From: Dryomyza anilis
Taxonomy: Eukaryota; Arthropoda; Insecta; Diptera; Dryomyzidae
DNA length: 64,000 nt
Direction: 5' to 3'
NCBI GenBank assembly: GCA_951804985.1
Contig: OX638131.1
Location: forward strand, 59,426,351-59,490,350
This document shows, piece by piece, positions 1 through 11,009 of the stretch (positions are counted from its first letter, which is position 1; each line of letters begins with the position of its first letter). Under the pieces are notes generated by a model. That model was not told the origin of the DNA. It saw only the letters and a program-made list of their open reading frames with translations, and searched no databases. The position numbers were made by a program, and so were the translations under genes.

Positions 1-2130
1 CAAACAACAATATAAGGTAAAGAAATGCCGCGTTAATAAGATTTTTTTTTTAGGAATATGTTTTTAAATCTTAATCAAATAAATAAGTGCATGAGGGAAT
101 AGCTACGTATTAATTTTAAAAGGTTACTAGCATTAAATCATGTACTAAAAAATGTGTAATGGTGAAAATAGATAAAGTAATAAAGTGATTTACAAGATTA
201 TATTAGATATTTATTAAGCAAAGATTTCAGTACGAATTAGCAAAAGAAATAAAATATACATTGCCACTATATTTGAGATAGGTCAGCACCTCAATTTCAT
301 TGTCAAGGGCATTGTCAATCGAAACAAATGAAAGAAAGATCGTTGTACTTGAAATACAGACGTAAGCGGACCACAAACTGAAGGGGAGCACAGATATAAG
401 TAAGGAGCTTAGGTATAGTTATAAGTGATAAAATGCAATTCAGCGTTTTGCATGTAGGAACCACTGCACTAATGGTCTGAAAATGAAACGAGGTACGTTA
501 ATGCAGCGACAAAAACAAACAAACAAACTAGCAAACGTTTTAACCGAGATCATTTAACGGTCATAAAAATATATATATATATGTACGTATTGAATGTACC
601 AAAGTTGTTATGCAAAAGAAAGATTGAAAATACTATCATATATCAAGCATATTTAAATTAATAAATTAGTGCATGAATAATTAGCTAAGTATTTTTGAAA
701 ATGTCTAGCATTGAGTCATGTGGTAATGAAATATTATGGAAAAATTAAAGATTTCTAAAGTACATGTACATTTTATTGAATGTAATAAATGAAATGTTCA
801 ATATAAACATACAATGAAGATATTAAATTTGAATATTCTATATAAATTAAAAATTATGTTAAATTAAATTAAGTATGAAGTTATAGTAAACAAGTAATAA
901 GTATTTTAATAATAATCCTGATTCTGCAAATGTACTCCAACCACGACGAATCACAAAGAAGTAAAACATGCACGAAGAAGAACAACAAGCAATCCACCAA
1001 ACAATAAAAATTAACGTTAAATACAATATGCTGAAATTTTAATTGCCAAAGAAGGTCGTTTAATTTTGTTGGGAAAAGGTCTGAAATGGTAATGTAATGT
1101 AATGAAGTACAAAAGAATAATGATAAAACGACATGTGGAAGTTATGGCGCGGACGACAACAATCAATACATGTTTAATTAAGAGAAATGAGCTACCCTAT
1201 GGATATGGATGTAGAAGTTTGACAAATCAGCAAAGAAAGTTGCAACTATTTTATCATAATAATGCAACAACATTTTACATTTTATATATACTAAATAAAA
1301 GATGACAATTTTATCGCTCAAAGAACACGCTAACATTATGTAAATAAGTTGAAGGAGCTATTCCATATACACTTATTTAGCTGTCAATGCGAACCTGTTT
1401 AGTTACCACAATTACACTAAATCACACACGCTTCAACAAATGAACACAATTTCTTAAACAATTTTGAAGAAGACGAAAATTAAAAACAATAAGAACCAAG
1501 AATATACGTATTCGAATATTGTTACAACAAGTGAAATATAATAGTACAACAACGTCAAACTAACAAAACAACAACATCTACGTATAAATAAAAATTACAA
1601 TTACTGAAGATGACAATTCCGCTAGAAAAACTATCTAAGAAGAAAATTTCTCAAAACATTCAAAGAAGACAAATCCGTATTAATATTCAGAAATATAAAA
1701 TTACAAAATTATCAATTTTAGTATCTGATCTTGTTTGTTGAAACAGTGGCAGAAACACATAAAGTGCAGCCAACAACACTACAGTCAACGCAATCGCAGC
1801 AACCACCAACCGAAGAGTGGCAGCAGCAGTCAACACTAAAAACATCGGGATCAGGTTATGTTTGTATTTAATTTCCTTTTATAATTCAGATGTTTAGATT
1901 AAAGGCGGGCTAATGCAGCCAAATAATTAGAAAATTGGGCCAATACCATTTTTTTTTATTAATTTAAAATCATTAAATTTGAATTTATTTATCTCCACTA
2001 GGTAATATACAATTGTTTGTTTTTAAAAATAAAATAATCTACACTATAAGAATTTTATCAAGATATAAAAGAAAAAACTATTATTATTTAATTAATAATA
2101 ATTTTTTCTTAAAATAAGGGGGGAAGAATG
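1..2130. other. AT-rich sequence, no gene recognised
   Basis: No convincing coding sequence is seen on either strand; the only ORF of note (1102-1305, 67 codons) has no recognisable feature. Two diverged direct repeats of about 100 bp lie near 58-170 and 648-745 (shared blocks such as AGTGCATGA, TAGCATT and TCATGT), perhaps remnants of an old repeat. The stretch 1740-1850 is richer in CAG/CAA triplets but has no open frame. Confidence 0.6.
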
Positions 2131-2132
2131 TT

Positions 2133-2665
2133 GTATATCAGAAATACTTTTTCTCTTAGTTTGAAAAATATGCACATCGCCAGTAAGCACAATAGTATAT
2201 TCATATTAATCATAATAATGTAACACCAAAAATGCTTACTGTTATGCATGCTTTCGTATTTTTCTCATACACTTATTTGATACAGTTACTCTTATACACA
2301 TATGATGACAACAACAAATGTATTGGTTATAATGTAAGCCTCATCAGGTAGCACCTGCATGCGGCGTACAGGGAACTAAAGCACATAGAAGTTTTTCTCA
2401 CGATCACCCCAATACGAATTGATTATTTCACAATATGATGACACTCAGATCTGGTGTTTGTAAATATTGGTGCGACCGAGGTGATGAGTAGAGGTTAAGA
2501 ATATATTTTAAGTTGAATATGATTTTAACTGCCTTAGAGTGCAGACGTGTTTCTTTTATAAGTTAAACAATAATGTTAATAATAAAATAGAACGTTCAAT
2601 TAAATAAAAGTATGTCTTGGAAGAAAAGACTTGTTTGAATTATTTCGGTTAATAAAAATGGAACT
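2133..2665 (+). repeat. LTR-like segment, probable old Gypsy LTR
   Basis: A purine-rich tract (AAATAAGGGGGGAAGAA, just before 2133) is followed directly by TGTTGTATATC, the arrangement expected of a polypurine tract and the 5' edge of a 3' LTR. The following 500 bp are non-coding and contain an AATAAA-type signal near 2605. The right edge is unclear because the sequence runs into the decayed minus-strand gag remnant near 2650. No second LTR copy is present, so the call rests on layout alone. Confidence 0.35.
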
Positions 2666-3790
2666 TCAACGTTGGACATTCTCTGGTAGGACATCATGGG
2701 TAATTATAAATGGAACGTTGTGACATTTGGCCTCATTTTAATTACAACAGCCCTTAATTACAACTTTCTTTTTATTCGATTTACTTTTCATTTTATTATT
2801 CTTGATTTTAATATTTTTAACTTCGGATTTTATTGGTTTTACTTTCTTTACTTCATTTGCTTTCTCTATAATTTGTTTAATTATAATTTCCTTAATTCCT
2901 ATATTTTGTTCATTTTTCGCGTCAAGTTGTGTTTTATTATTTAGTTCATTATATGTTTTTGTTGGAAGATTTCTATCTTCATTAATATGTATCTTCACTT
3001 TTTATTTTCTTGATTACTTATACTCTCTATTTCGCTTTTTTGTAGTGTTATACTACAAACTTCTACAACTTCCGGCCTAACTATATTACCTGTAGCTGAT
3101 TCTATATTTTCTTCCGCATAACAATTAGTTATTGTATGCCCTTTTCTATTATACCATGAGCATTTCATATTACTTGTATTATTTTTCATTTGATTATTAT
3201 TATCACCTTGTTGTGTAAAATTTGCAGTTGTATTCATATTTTTCATTTTATTATTTCCACATTTCCGATTAGATTCGTGTTCATAAGTTTGACACTCTTT
3301 GCAGAAAGGCATATTTTTCCCATTCCAGCAATCTTCCCTATGTTCTGATTTTTTACAAAAAGAACATAATGGAAATTTCGGAATTTCTATCATCATTATT
3401 AATTACTTGTCCAAATTCATCTGCTAACGTTTTGCTTTGCTCATTGCTTTTTGAAAAAGTTTCATCCTTAAAATTATAATTGTCCTGTTTCGACCATGGT
3501 TCTCGCTGCATAAAAGTTTCCACATTTAGAGCTTCATCTAACAATGCATATAATGTGTTTGACTTGCTACCAAACATTATAATTTTTATTGTTGGATCCC
3601 GAACTCCAATTTTGAAAGAAGTCAGAACTGAATCCAACAACTCTAATCTGAACACGTCATCAATACCTATGTTTTTTCTGTACTTTTTACTGGCGATCTC
3701 CAATGCCATAAATTGTAATCCATATAACCGTCTGGCAAATGCCCTCAACTTTTCTCCACTGATTTATTTTACATTTATTTATTTTACAAT
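2640..3790 (-). pseudogene. gag: decayed Gypsy-type gag with zinc knuckles
   Basis: Reading on the minus strand, 3353-3748 encodes a helical gag-like segment. 2995-3396 then encodes three zinc-knuckle-like motifs: CSFCKKSEHREDC, CKECQTYEHESNRKC, and a third in which the second Cys is replaced by Tyr (CSWYNRKGHTITNC). 2738-2998 is Lys-rich. The three pieces lie in different frames, so frameshifts separate them. Nucleocapsid CCHC motifs after a helical capsid region are the Gypsy gag layout. The strand is opposite to the Gypsy pol at 4396, so this is a separate, older insertion. No intact pol follows at lower coordinates. Non-functional. Confidence 0.55.
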
Positions 3791-4395
3791 TTAATTAATC
3801 AAAAGACACTTTTTTATTTTTAGAGTTGAAAAGACACTTTTATTAATTTTAGAGTTGAAAAGACACTTTTACTATTTTAGTACCTCCACTTGAGGTTGGT
3901 TAAACTACAATCTTTTAAATTGCAACGAAAGGTATTAACGATACCTTCGTTGCAAGCTTTTCTTAAATTTTATTTTCACTATGTTCTAGTGAGTTTCACT
4001 TTCACTCAATTTTGGTGTACGTGACTTTTGGAGAAAGTCCGACTTGCAGTTTTTGGCTGACAGCAATTGCGAAATATCAAAATTGTTGGCTAACGCTGCT
4101 CTGCTTATTTTAACGTAGCCCCCTAATCATGCAATGATAAATTCTATTGCAAGAGGTGTGGTCTAAGTAAAGCTTTAGCGCTTTGCCGAATTATCGCAAG
4201 CTTTTGTTAACTGTGGAAGCTAACTTGAAAGAAGTGTGTTCTACGCAATGCTTAGCGCTTTGCCAAATTATTATCATTGTTGCCAACGTGAAGCATTGGT
4301 ACAATGCTATGAACATGTTGCTGTACAATGATATAAAAACATGATGCGCTCAACATATGTACAGCAACATCCAAAACTGAATGAATAGTGAAGAA
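3790..4395. repeat. non-coding stretch with short direct repeats
   Basis: At 3798-3880 the block GTTGAAAAGACACTTTT and its variants occur three times at a spacing of about 30 bp. Near 4165 and 4245 a second direct repeat pairs TTTAGCGCTTTGCCGAATTAT with CTTAGCGCTTTGCCAAATTAT. No open frame is supported. The stretch may be leader or LTR-derived sequence of the flanking Gypsy fragments. Confidence 0.4.
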
Positions 4396-4898
4396 TCATA
4401 AAGAAAAGAAAAATGTATGCGCTAATTCACAACAGGACGAATGATTTGGCTGCCAAAGAAAAGAGTCAAGTGCCAAAGCTAATTGATAAATATCGGTGTA
4501 GATTTGCTGAAAATGGCCAAAAGGATGGCAGAACTGCCATTGTAAAACATCGAATAGACACTGGTTATTGTAACCCAATTCGTCAAGCACCAAGAAGGGT
4601 ACCACTTGCGAAAAGAGACGAAGTATTACATTTGGTTGAAGAAATGCACACAAATGGCGTGGTGGAACCATCTGAGAGTCCATGGAGGTCACCAGTAGTA
4701 TTGGTGAAAAAGAAGGACGGTAGTACACGGTTCTGCGTTGATTACCGAAAGCTAAATGATGTCACCACTGCCCAGAATCGATGACACCTTGAATACACTA
4801 TCTAATGCTAAGTGGTTTTCCATGTTGGACTTGCAAAGCGGTTACTGGCAAGTAGAAATCGATAAAAAGGATAGAGAGAAGACCGCATTCAGTACTGG
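4396..4898 (+). pseudogene. pol: Gypsy pol, N-terminal half of reverse transcriptase
   Basis: Two overlapping frames (4413-4784 and 4756-4898) carry Ty3/Gypsy reverse transcriptase blocks in order: a loop with [10 protein letters not shown] and [13 protein letters not shown], the segment [20 protein letters not shown], then [27 protein letters not shown] and DREKTAFSTG. A small deletion between KLNDVT and PLPRIDD shifts the frame. The reading breaks off at TACTGG (4893-4898), where the Polinton begins, and resumes at 48487 with the next RT blocks. This is therefore the 5' half of an element split by insertion. Gag, protease and 5' LTR of this Gypsy are not recognised upstream. Confidence 0.85.
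4893..4898 (+). repeat. Polinton target-site duplication, left copy (TACTGG)
   Basis: TACTGG here and at 48481-48486 flank the Polinton. Joining the Gypsy flanks with one copy restores adjacent RT blocks. Six-base duplications are characteristic of Polinton integrases. A mirror-image copy lies at 52699-52704 in the palindrome. Confidence 0.88.
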
Positions 4899-6110
4899 AG
4901 TAGTATTTTTCGCCGGCTCTAGCTCAAAGGGGCTCCATGGAGCCATAAGGAGCCATGAGGATCATTTTTTAAAAGAGGTGTTGTTATTGTTTTCAATAGG
5001 GATCACTTTTTAACAGAGGTGTTGTTAGTGTATTTCAGTTGGGATCAGTTTTTTTATCAAAACCGTTCTAATTGTTTTCATAGGAAGTATTTTTTAAGAT
5101 GTGTGGATCATATTTTATCAAAAGCGTTCTAATTATTTTCATACAGAGTATTTTTAAACATGGGTGGATAATATTTTATCAAAAGCGTTCTAATTGTTTT
5201 CATAAGGAGTATTTTTTAACACGATACAGTAGTACATTTGCGCCGGTTCTGGCTCAATGGGCTCCATGGCGCCATGAGAAGCATTTTTTAACAGAGATGT
5301 TGTTATTGTTTTCAATAGGGATCACTTTTTAACAGAGTAGTTGTTAGTGTATTTCAGTTCGAATAATGTTTTAACAGAGGTGTTGTTATTGTTTTCAATG
5401 GGGATCATTTTGTAACAGAGTAGTTGTTAGTATAATTTTAGGTGTATTATATGTATACTATATACATTATAATGGCATGGAGCCATTGGGATGTAATTTT
5501 AACAAATGTTGTTAATGTTGATACATACATAAATATATTATATGTATGTTTTGAAGGTATGCAGCCGTAAAGAGTAAATTTGCAACTCATATTGTTGTTG
5601 GGATAATTATTTCGGAGTAAGCATTTTTAATGGCAATATTTATAAACATACATATATGTACGTAATAATTTTGTTGTTGTATATGTTATAGAAGCAATTA
5701 AAATTTCAGTTTTATACTTGATGATTTATTTTGCATGTTTATCAAGAGAGTTGAGGAACAAAGGGTTCAATTTGAAACTTTGTTGAGGAACGAAGATTGT
5801 AATTTAAAACATGGCTATATGAATGAATATTTTATTAGACATATATTTTTTGGTGGGTAATTTTTTTTGTTGTAAACAGGTAATTGCACTTCTGCATTAA
5901 TGCATTGATACATATTTAATTCAAGGTGAATATTACTATAATGGATATTGTAGTATATTTTTATTCTACAAATTCATGGTCATTTCATTCGTTTAATTTG
6001 CTTATATGAATGAATGGGTCATAAGGCTCCATTGGGATCATTTTTATTTAAATTTGCGTGGAGCAATAAGGCTCTATTGGGATCAAATTTAAAAACAGTT
6101 TATTAAGTTT
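4899..6110 (+). repeat. Polinton left terminal inverted repeat
   Basis: The segment matches, in inverted orientation, the split right terminus (48480 down to 48046, then 28359 down to about 23382). The correspondence can be followed through the AGTAGTAT end, the GGCTCCATGG blocks, the AACAGAG(T)AGTTGTTAGTATAAT segment, the TTGAGGAACAAAGGG segment and the ATTCAAGGTGAATAT segment. It contains three tandem copies of a roughly 61-bp unit (about 5044-5225; core TTTTATCAAAA.CGTTCTAAT.GTTTTCAT), repeated 40-60 bp units with TGTTGTTATTGTTTTCAAT, and palindromes such as CTCCATGGAG. No coding capacity is seen. Confidence 0.85.
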
Positions 6111-6485
6111 ATCCCTTATTGTAAGCATTACCAGTATATGGAAAAAATATTAACTATTCACGGAGTACATTATAAGAGCTGTCCATGGGCCACAGATGAC
6201 TTAACGGAGTGACCAGATACATGTGGTTGCTATTATTATGACAGGAAAAGCAAAGACATTGATAAACTAATAAAATTATATTATAGAATAAAATATACAA
6301 AATAATTGTATATTACATATTATAAATAATGTTTTTTTTTATATATTCAATGAATTTGTAAAATTTTAAATAATAGAAATAAAAAGACAAATTTATAAAT
6401 TATTTTCATTAAATTGTTTTATTTATTTTTTATTATAGGAAACTTAAAAATACTTTTAAAATAATGCACAGCTAAAATATATAAA
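6110..6485. other. AT-rich spacer inside Polinton
   Basis: Non-coding, between the left terminal repeat and the 3' end of the protease gene. It is very A/T rich, with no open frame or recognisable repeat. Confidence 0.5.
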
Positions 6486-6878
6486 TTAATAATATAAATT
6501 ATATATATCAAAATAATCAAAAAACTTATTAAAAGAAATATTTTTACTTCTTAAATATATAAATATACAGCAATAAACACCGCATAACATTGAAATTTCA
6601 CTTTGTAATCGGAAATTGCTTTTAATAAATGTGGATGCATTGGTTTGAATAAAATGGTTTAATATGTGAACTCGCTGCAGAACAAAAATATTCAGCCGGC
6701 TCATTTCGAGGAAAATATATTACAATCCTAGTTTAAATGATGAATCCATATTCACAATATAAAATGCTGGCTTTTTTATTCGATTTCTAGGTAGCTGATT
6801 TGATGCAAAAACTCCTTTAAAATTTTTCTTAGTTACTAAATTTTTATATAAAATATTTTCTATATTACTTGTATTCAT
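6486..6878 (-). pseudogene. PRO: Polinton adenovirus-type cysteine protease (broken)
   Basis: In Polintons this enzyme is thought to process virion proteins. The minus strand starts MNTSNIENILYKN at 6878 and contains the family segments GVFASNQLPRNRIKKPAFYI and VNMD, then IYFPRNEPAEYF in a second frame (the position where an HW...Y block normally holds the catalytic His). In a third frame (6486-6704) it has LQSEISMLCGVYC, the usual catalytic Cys block (CGxYC), followed by FFDYFD. At least two frameshifts and loss of the His-Trp pair make it inactive. Its ATG overlaps the stop of the capsid gene (ATGA at 6875-6878), a compact arrangement. The family assignment rests on several ordered motifs. 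Confidence 0.72.
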
Positions 6879-7568
6879 AATGATTGTAATACAGTACGAT
6901 TTTTATCAATTTCCAAAACACTATCAAACTCACAATATGCTAAACAAGTAATAGCTTCAGAAAGTGCTTCACTGAAACGACTTTAAATTCGTATTGTACC
7001 TTGATCTATTAAGTATCCACAGTGTGAGTTATTGTTATGATCTGATGTTAAATCAAATGCAAGTAAGAAATATCCGTTATCAAATAATTCTTTAGTTATT
7101 TGATTTCCCTTATCAAAGTAATGTATGCCAGTACCTTTAAATAAGGTTTGATATCCCCTTGTACTTATATGTCCATGTTTATAGTCAAATTCAATCGGCT
7201 GTGCTGGTACTTGTGCTCCATTTACAACTAAATTAAATCTTTGTAAATTGAAATGGCGAAAGTTATAAGGTTTTTCTGAACGATTCTGAATATTAAGAAA
7301 TTTGGAAGTTGTCCAATTATAACATTATATAACAGTAGAGAATGATTGCCGGGGTGAATGTCTTGATTTCAACTTTTTATATGGATAAATAGCATTTCTA
7401 CTTTGTAAAACATTATGGTGTTCCATTAAAATATTACTATTAATGGTAAGATGATTAATGTATAAGTTATCTTCATGAATTTTAATGGATGACTCTCCAG
7501 ATTTTGAATCTTCTAGTATATAAAAAGAAGGTTTCTCCATATTAAGGGTTTTTTTTTAACATTATTAA

Positions 7569-7877
7569 GAAGATATTTAGCTTGATTAAATATATCTGCA
7601 TGAAGTTTTCCAATTAATTCAACTCGTTCTCCATTTTTAAATGTTTTATTTCGTGTAGCTAAACCTGGATTTTCATTCTCAACTATTGAATTAATTTTTT
7701 TATATCTAATGACCATCCGCATGAAGATATTTAGCTTGATTAAATATATCTGCATGAAGTTTTCCAATCAATTCAACTCGTTCTCCATTTTTAAATGTTT
7801 TCTCTCGTGTAGCTAAACCTGGATTTTCATTCTCAACTATTGAATTAATTTTTTTTATATCTAATGACCATACGCAT
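7569..7877. repeat. 154-bp tandem duplication inside the capsid gene
   Basis: Two adjacent copies begin GAAGATATTTAGCTTGATT at 7569 and 7723. They differ at a few bases and by one T in a T-run. Both encode the capsid segment KTFKNGERVELIGKLHADIF on the minus strand. Only the lower-coordinate copy leads into the normal downstream capsid sequence; the other ends in HADGH and a stop. Confidence 0.9.
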
Positions 7878-7966
7878 GATTCAAGATGTGTAGATTTAGC
7901 ATCATTTCCATAGTTTAACAATGTTTCAATATAAGATCTATACTTACTTACTTACTTAAATGGCCC

Positions 7967-9742
7967 TTACAACCGTGGGTCGGTTTTGGCCGCTGAGATG
8001 AAGCCGCGCCAGTCGGATCTGCTTTGCGCGCGCTGACGCCAGTTAGAAATACCAAGCGTTGCCAGGTTGTCCTCAACTTGGTCTTTCCAACGCAGATTTG
8101 GACGCCCTCTTCTACGCTGTCCACCTTCGAGTTTCGATTCAAGCACCTTCTTGGCTGGAGTGTTTTCATCCATTCGTTCGACATGACCTAGCCAGCGAAG
8201 CCGCTGGATCTTGATGCGCTTGACTATGTCAATGTCGTCGAATAACTCATATAGCTCGTGGTTCATCCTGATTCGATACTCGTTAGCAAAGCAGATAGGG
8301 CCAAAGATTTTACGGAGAATCTTTCTCTCGAACGCTCCCAGTACTCTCTCATCGGTGGTGGCCAGCGTCCATGTTTCTGCACCATAAAGTAGGACGGGCA
8401 TGATGAGTGACTTGTAGAGCGTTATTTTTGTCCGGCGAGAGAGGGCTCTGCTTCTCAATTGCCTACTGAGCCCAAAGTAGCACCTGTTGGCAAGAGTTAT
8501 TCTCCGTTTGATCTCCAGGCTGACGTCGTTGTTGCTGTTTACGCTGGATCCCAGATAGACGAAGTCCTTCACAATGTCGAACTTGTGGGTGTCAAAATCA
8601 GCTTTTTGTCCAAGACGCACGGACTCTTTTTTGCTTGTTGACACAAGGAACTTCGTCTTGTCCTCGTTCACCGCTAGACCCATTCGACGCGACTCTTTCT
8701 CCAATCTGGAGAATGCTGCGCTGACTGCTCGTGTGCTCCTGCCAATGATATCAATATCGTCGGCATATGCGAGCAGCATGACACTTTTGTTGAGGATAGT
8801 GCCGCTTTGACGGAGTTCGGCAGCTCGAACTATTTTCTCCATCAATAAGTTAAAAAAGTCGCACGATAGGGAGTCACCCTGTCTGAAACCTCGTTCGGTA
8901 TGAAATGGCTCGGAGAGGTCTTTTCCTATTCTCACTGAGCAACGTGTGTTGCTCAGGGTCATCCTGCAAAGTCTTATAAGTTTCGCAGGTATACCGAACT
9001 CAGACATTGCGGCGTATAATCGTTCCCTTATCGGAGTGTCGAAGGCGGCTTTATAGTCGACTAATAGGTGGTAGGTGTCGATCTGTTTTTCTAGGGTCTT
9101 TTCCTGGATTAGGCGCAATGTGAAAATCTGGTCTATGGTGGACTTTCCAGGTCTGAAGCCGCACTGATAAGGTCCAATCAGTCTGTTGACGATGGGCTTC
9201 AGTCTTTCACATAATACGCTCGATAGAACCTTGTATGCGATATTGAGTAGGCTGATCCCACGGTAGTTGGCGCAGATAGTGGGATCCCCTTTCTTAAGGA
9301 TTGGGCAGAGTACACTGAGGTTCCAGTCACTTGGCATGCTTTCATCCGACCATATTCTGCTTACGAGCTCGTGCATGCTCTCTATTAGCTCTTCGCCTCC
9401 GGTCTTAAACAATTCAGCAGGCAGGCCATCAGCACCTGCGGCTTTGTTGTTTTTCAGCCGAGCAATGGCTGTTCTGACCTCGTCATGGTCGGGTGGCGGA
9501 ATCTCAACGTCGTCATCAAGTACTGGGGTTGCCGGGTTTGCTTCTCTATCGGTGGAATTGAGGTCATCATCACCGGTCAGCAGTTTAGAGAAGTGATCCC
9601 TCCATATTTTCAGTGTGCTCTGGATATCTGTCACTAGATTTCCGTTCTCATCTTTACAGGAAGAGGCTCCGGATTTCGAACCTCCGGCTAGGCGTCTTAT
9701 TTTCTCGAAGAATTTTCGAGCCTCATTCCTGTCCCCATGCAT
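7967..9742 (-). pseudogene. RTE reverse transcriptase part (copy 1)
   Basis: The frame covers the region upstream of RT, the RT fingers (NNKAAGADGLPAELFKTGG), ANYRGISLLNIAYKVL, CGFRPGKSTIDQIFTLR, LLVDYKAAFD, RGFRQGDSLSC and the catalytic LLAYADDIDIIG. It then has the C-terminal LRWLGHVERM block and ends DPRL before TAA. It is almost identical to residues 425-1015 of the intact copy at 54562-57609. It is cut off from its endonuclease half by 1-bp deletions, near 9910 (relative to ACCAAGAGTGTCG in the intact copy) and near 10088 (GGAAGC for GGAAAGC). It also differs by 3 bp near 9560. Non-functional as a single protein. Confidence 0.9.
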
Positions 9743-10004
9743 CTCAATCTCCTCACACTCACGTCTTTCTGCCTCGCTTTTTTTTCGCCTGAAAAGACGT
9801 CTCTCTTCCCTCCTCTTCTCTTTGTATCGCTCCTTCGCAGCTCGCGTAGCTACTGACTGCAGGGTGGATTTGTACGCAGCGTCTTTCTCTGCAGTGGCCG
9901 CGCGACATCTTGGTCATACCACTGATTCCTCAGGGGGCGTTGGAATCCAAGCACCTCTTCGGCAGCCGTACGCATAGAGCAGGAGATATGATTCCACTGC
10001 GCGC

Positions 10005-11009
10005 TTATATCATCGAGAGGAGGAGTGCTTTGTCTAAGCAGGTGTGAGAGTCGAGTGGAAAAGGCTTGCGTTGTCTGTTGTGATTGCAGCTTCCGACGTC
10101 TAGCTTTCTCTGCGTTTGGTTCCGTACGTTCTTCGCAGCGCTTAAGCGTGTGCGGACCTTGGCTGCTACAAGGTAATGATCCGAGTCCATATTGGCACCT
10201 CGGATAGTGCGTACGTCCATCACGCTTGAAGAGTGCCTTCCGTCAATCACAACGTGATCAATTTGATTTCGAGTTTTTTGATCGGGCGACAACCATGTGG
10301 CCTTGTGGATATCGAAATGTTCGAATCTAGTGCTACTAACTACCATGTTTCGTGCTGCGGCGAAGTCGATTAGTCTCGTTCCGTTATCGGAAGTGTTGGC
10401 ATGGAGGCTAAATTTTCCGATTGTGGGACAATAGATGGCTTCTCTGCCCACCTTGGCGTTAAAATCGCCTAGCACGATTTTGATATCGTGGCGGGGGCAG
10501 CGCTCGTATGCGTTGTCTAGGCGCTCGTAGAAGCGCTCTTTTGTCTCGTCATCTTTCTCGTTCGTCGGAGCGTGTGCACAAATTAGGCTGATATGGAAAT
10601 ATTTAGCCTTGATGCGGATTGTTGCCAGCCTTTCGTCCACGGGCGTGAACCTAGAGACAAGGTGGCGGAGTCTCTTGCCGACCACAAATCCACATCCAAA
10701 TTCGTGTCTCTCCGCATGGCAGCTGTAGTAGATATCACAGGACGCTTGTTTCGAACAGCCCTGTCCCGTCCATCGCATCTCCTGGATAGCGGTGATGTCA
10801 GCCTTATATTTTTCGAGGACATCTGCCAGCTGGATAGAGGCACCTTCCCTATAAAGGGTCCGGACATTCCAGGTGCATATCCGTAAATCATGGTCCTTAA
10901 AACGTTTGCGTGGGTCGTCATCGTTGTAATCGGTCGTTATCCGAGGCTTCTTTTTTGTTTTCATTGGGCGCATAGGTTTTTTCCGTGGTGGGACCCAAAC
11001 CCAACGCAC
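10005..11009 (-). pseudogene. RTE APE-type endonuclease part (copy 1)
   Basis: This 334-codon frame encodes the N-terminal exonuclease-endonuclease-phosphatase domain that nicks target DNA to prime retrotransposition. Motifs in order: ICTWNVRTL (Asn), ITAIQEMRW (catalytic Glu), VLGDFNAKVG, NQIDHVVID and the terminal SDHYLVAAKV with the catalytic Asp-His pair. A 1-bp deletion shortly after LDVG shifts the frame, replacing the linker with unrelated residues and a stop. It is otherwise the same as residues 1-313 of the intact copy. Confidence 0.9.

Noticed and set aside
10593..10886. ORFs antisense to the RTE endonuclease and RT
   Set aside because: They recur in mirror position in copy 2 and are shadows of the conserved sense frame, without motifs of their own.
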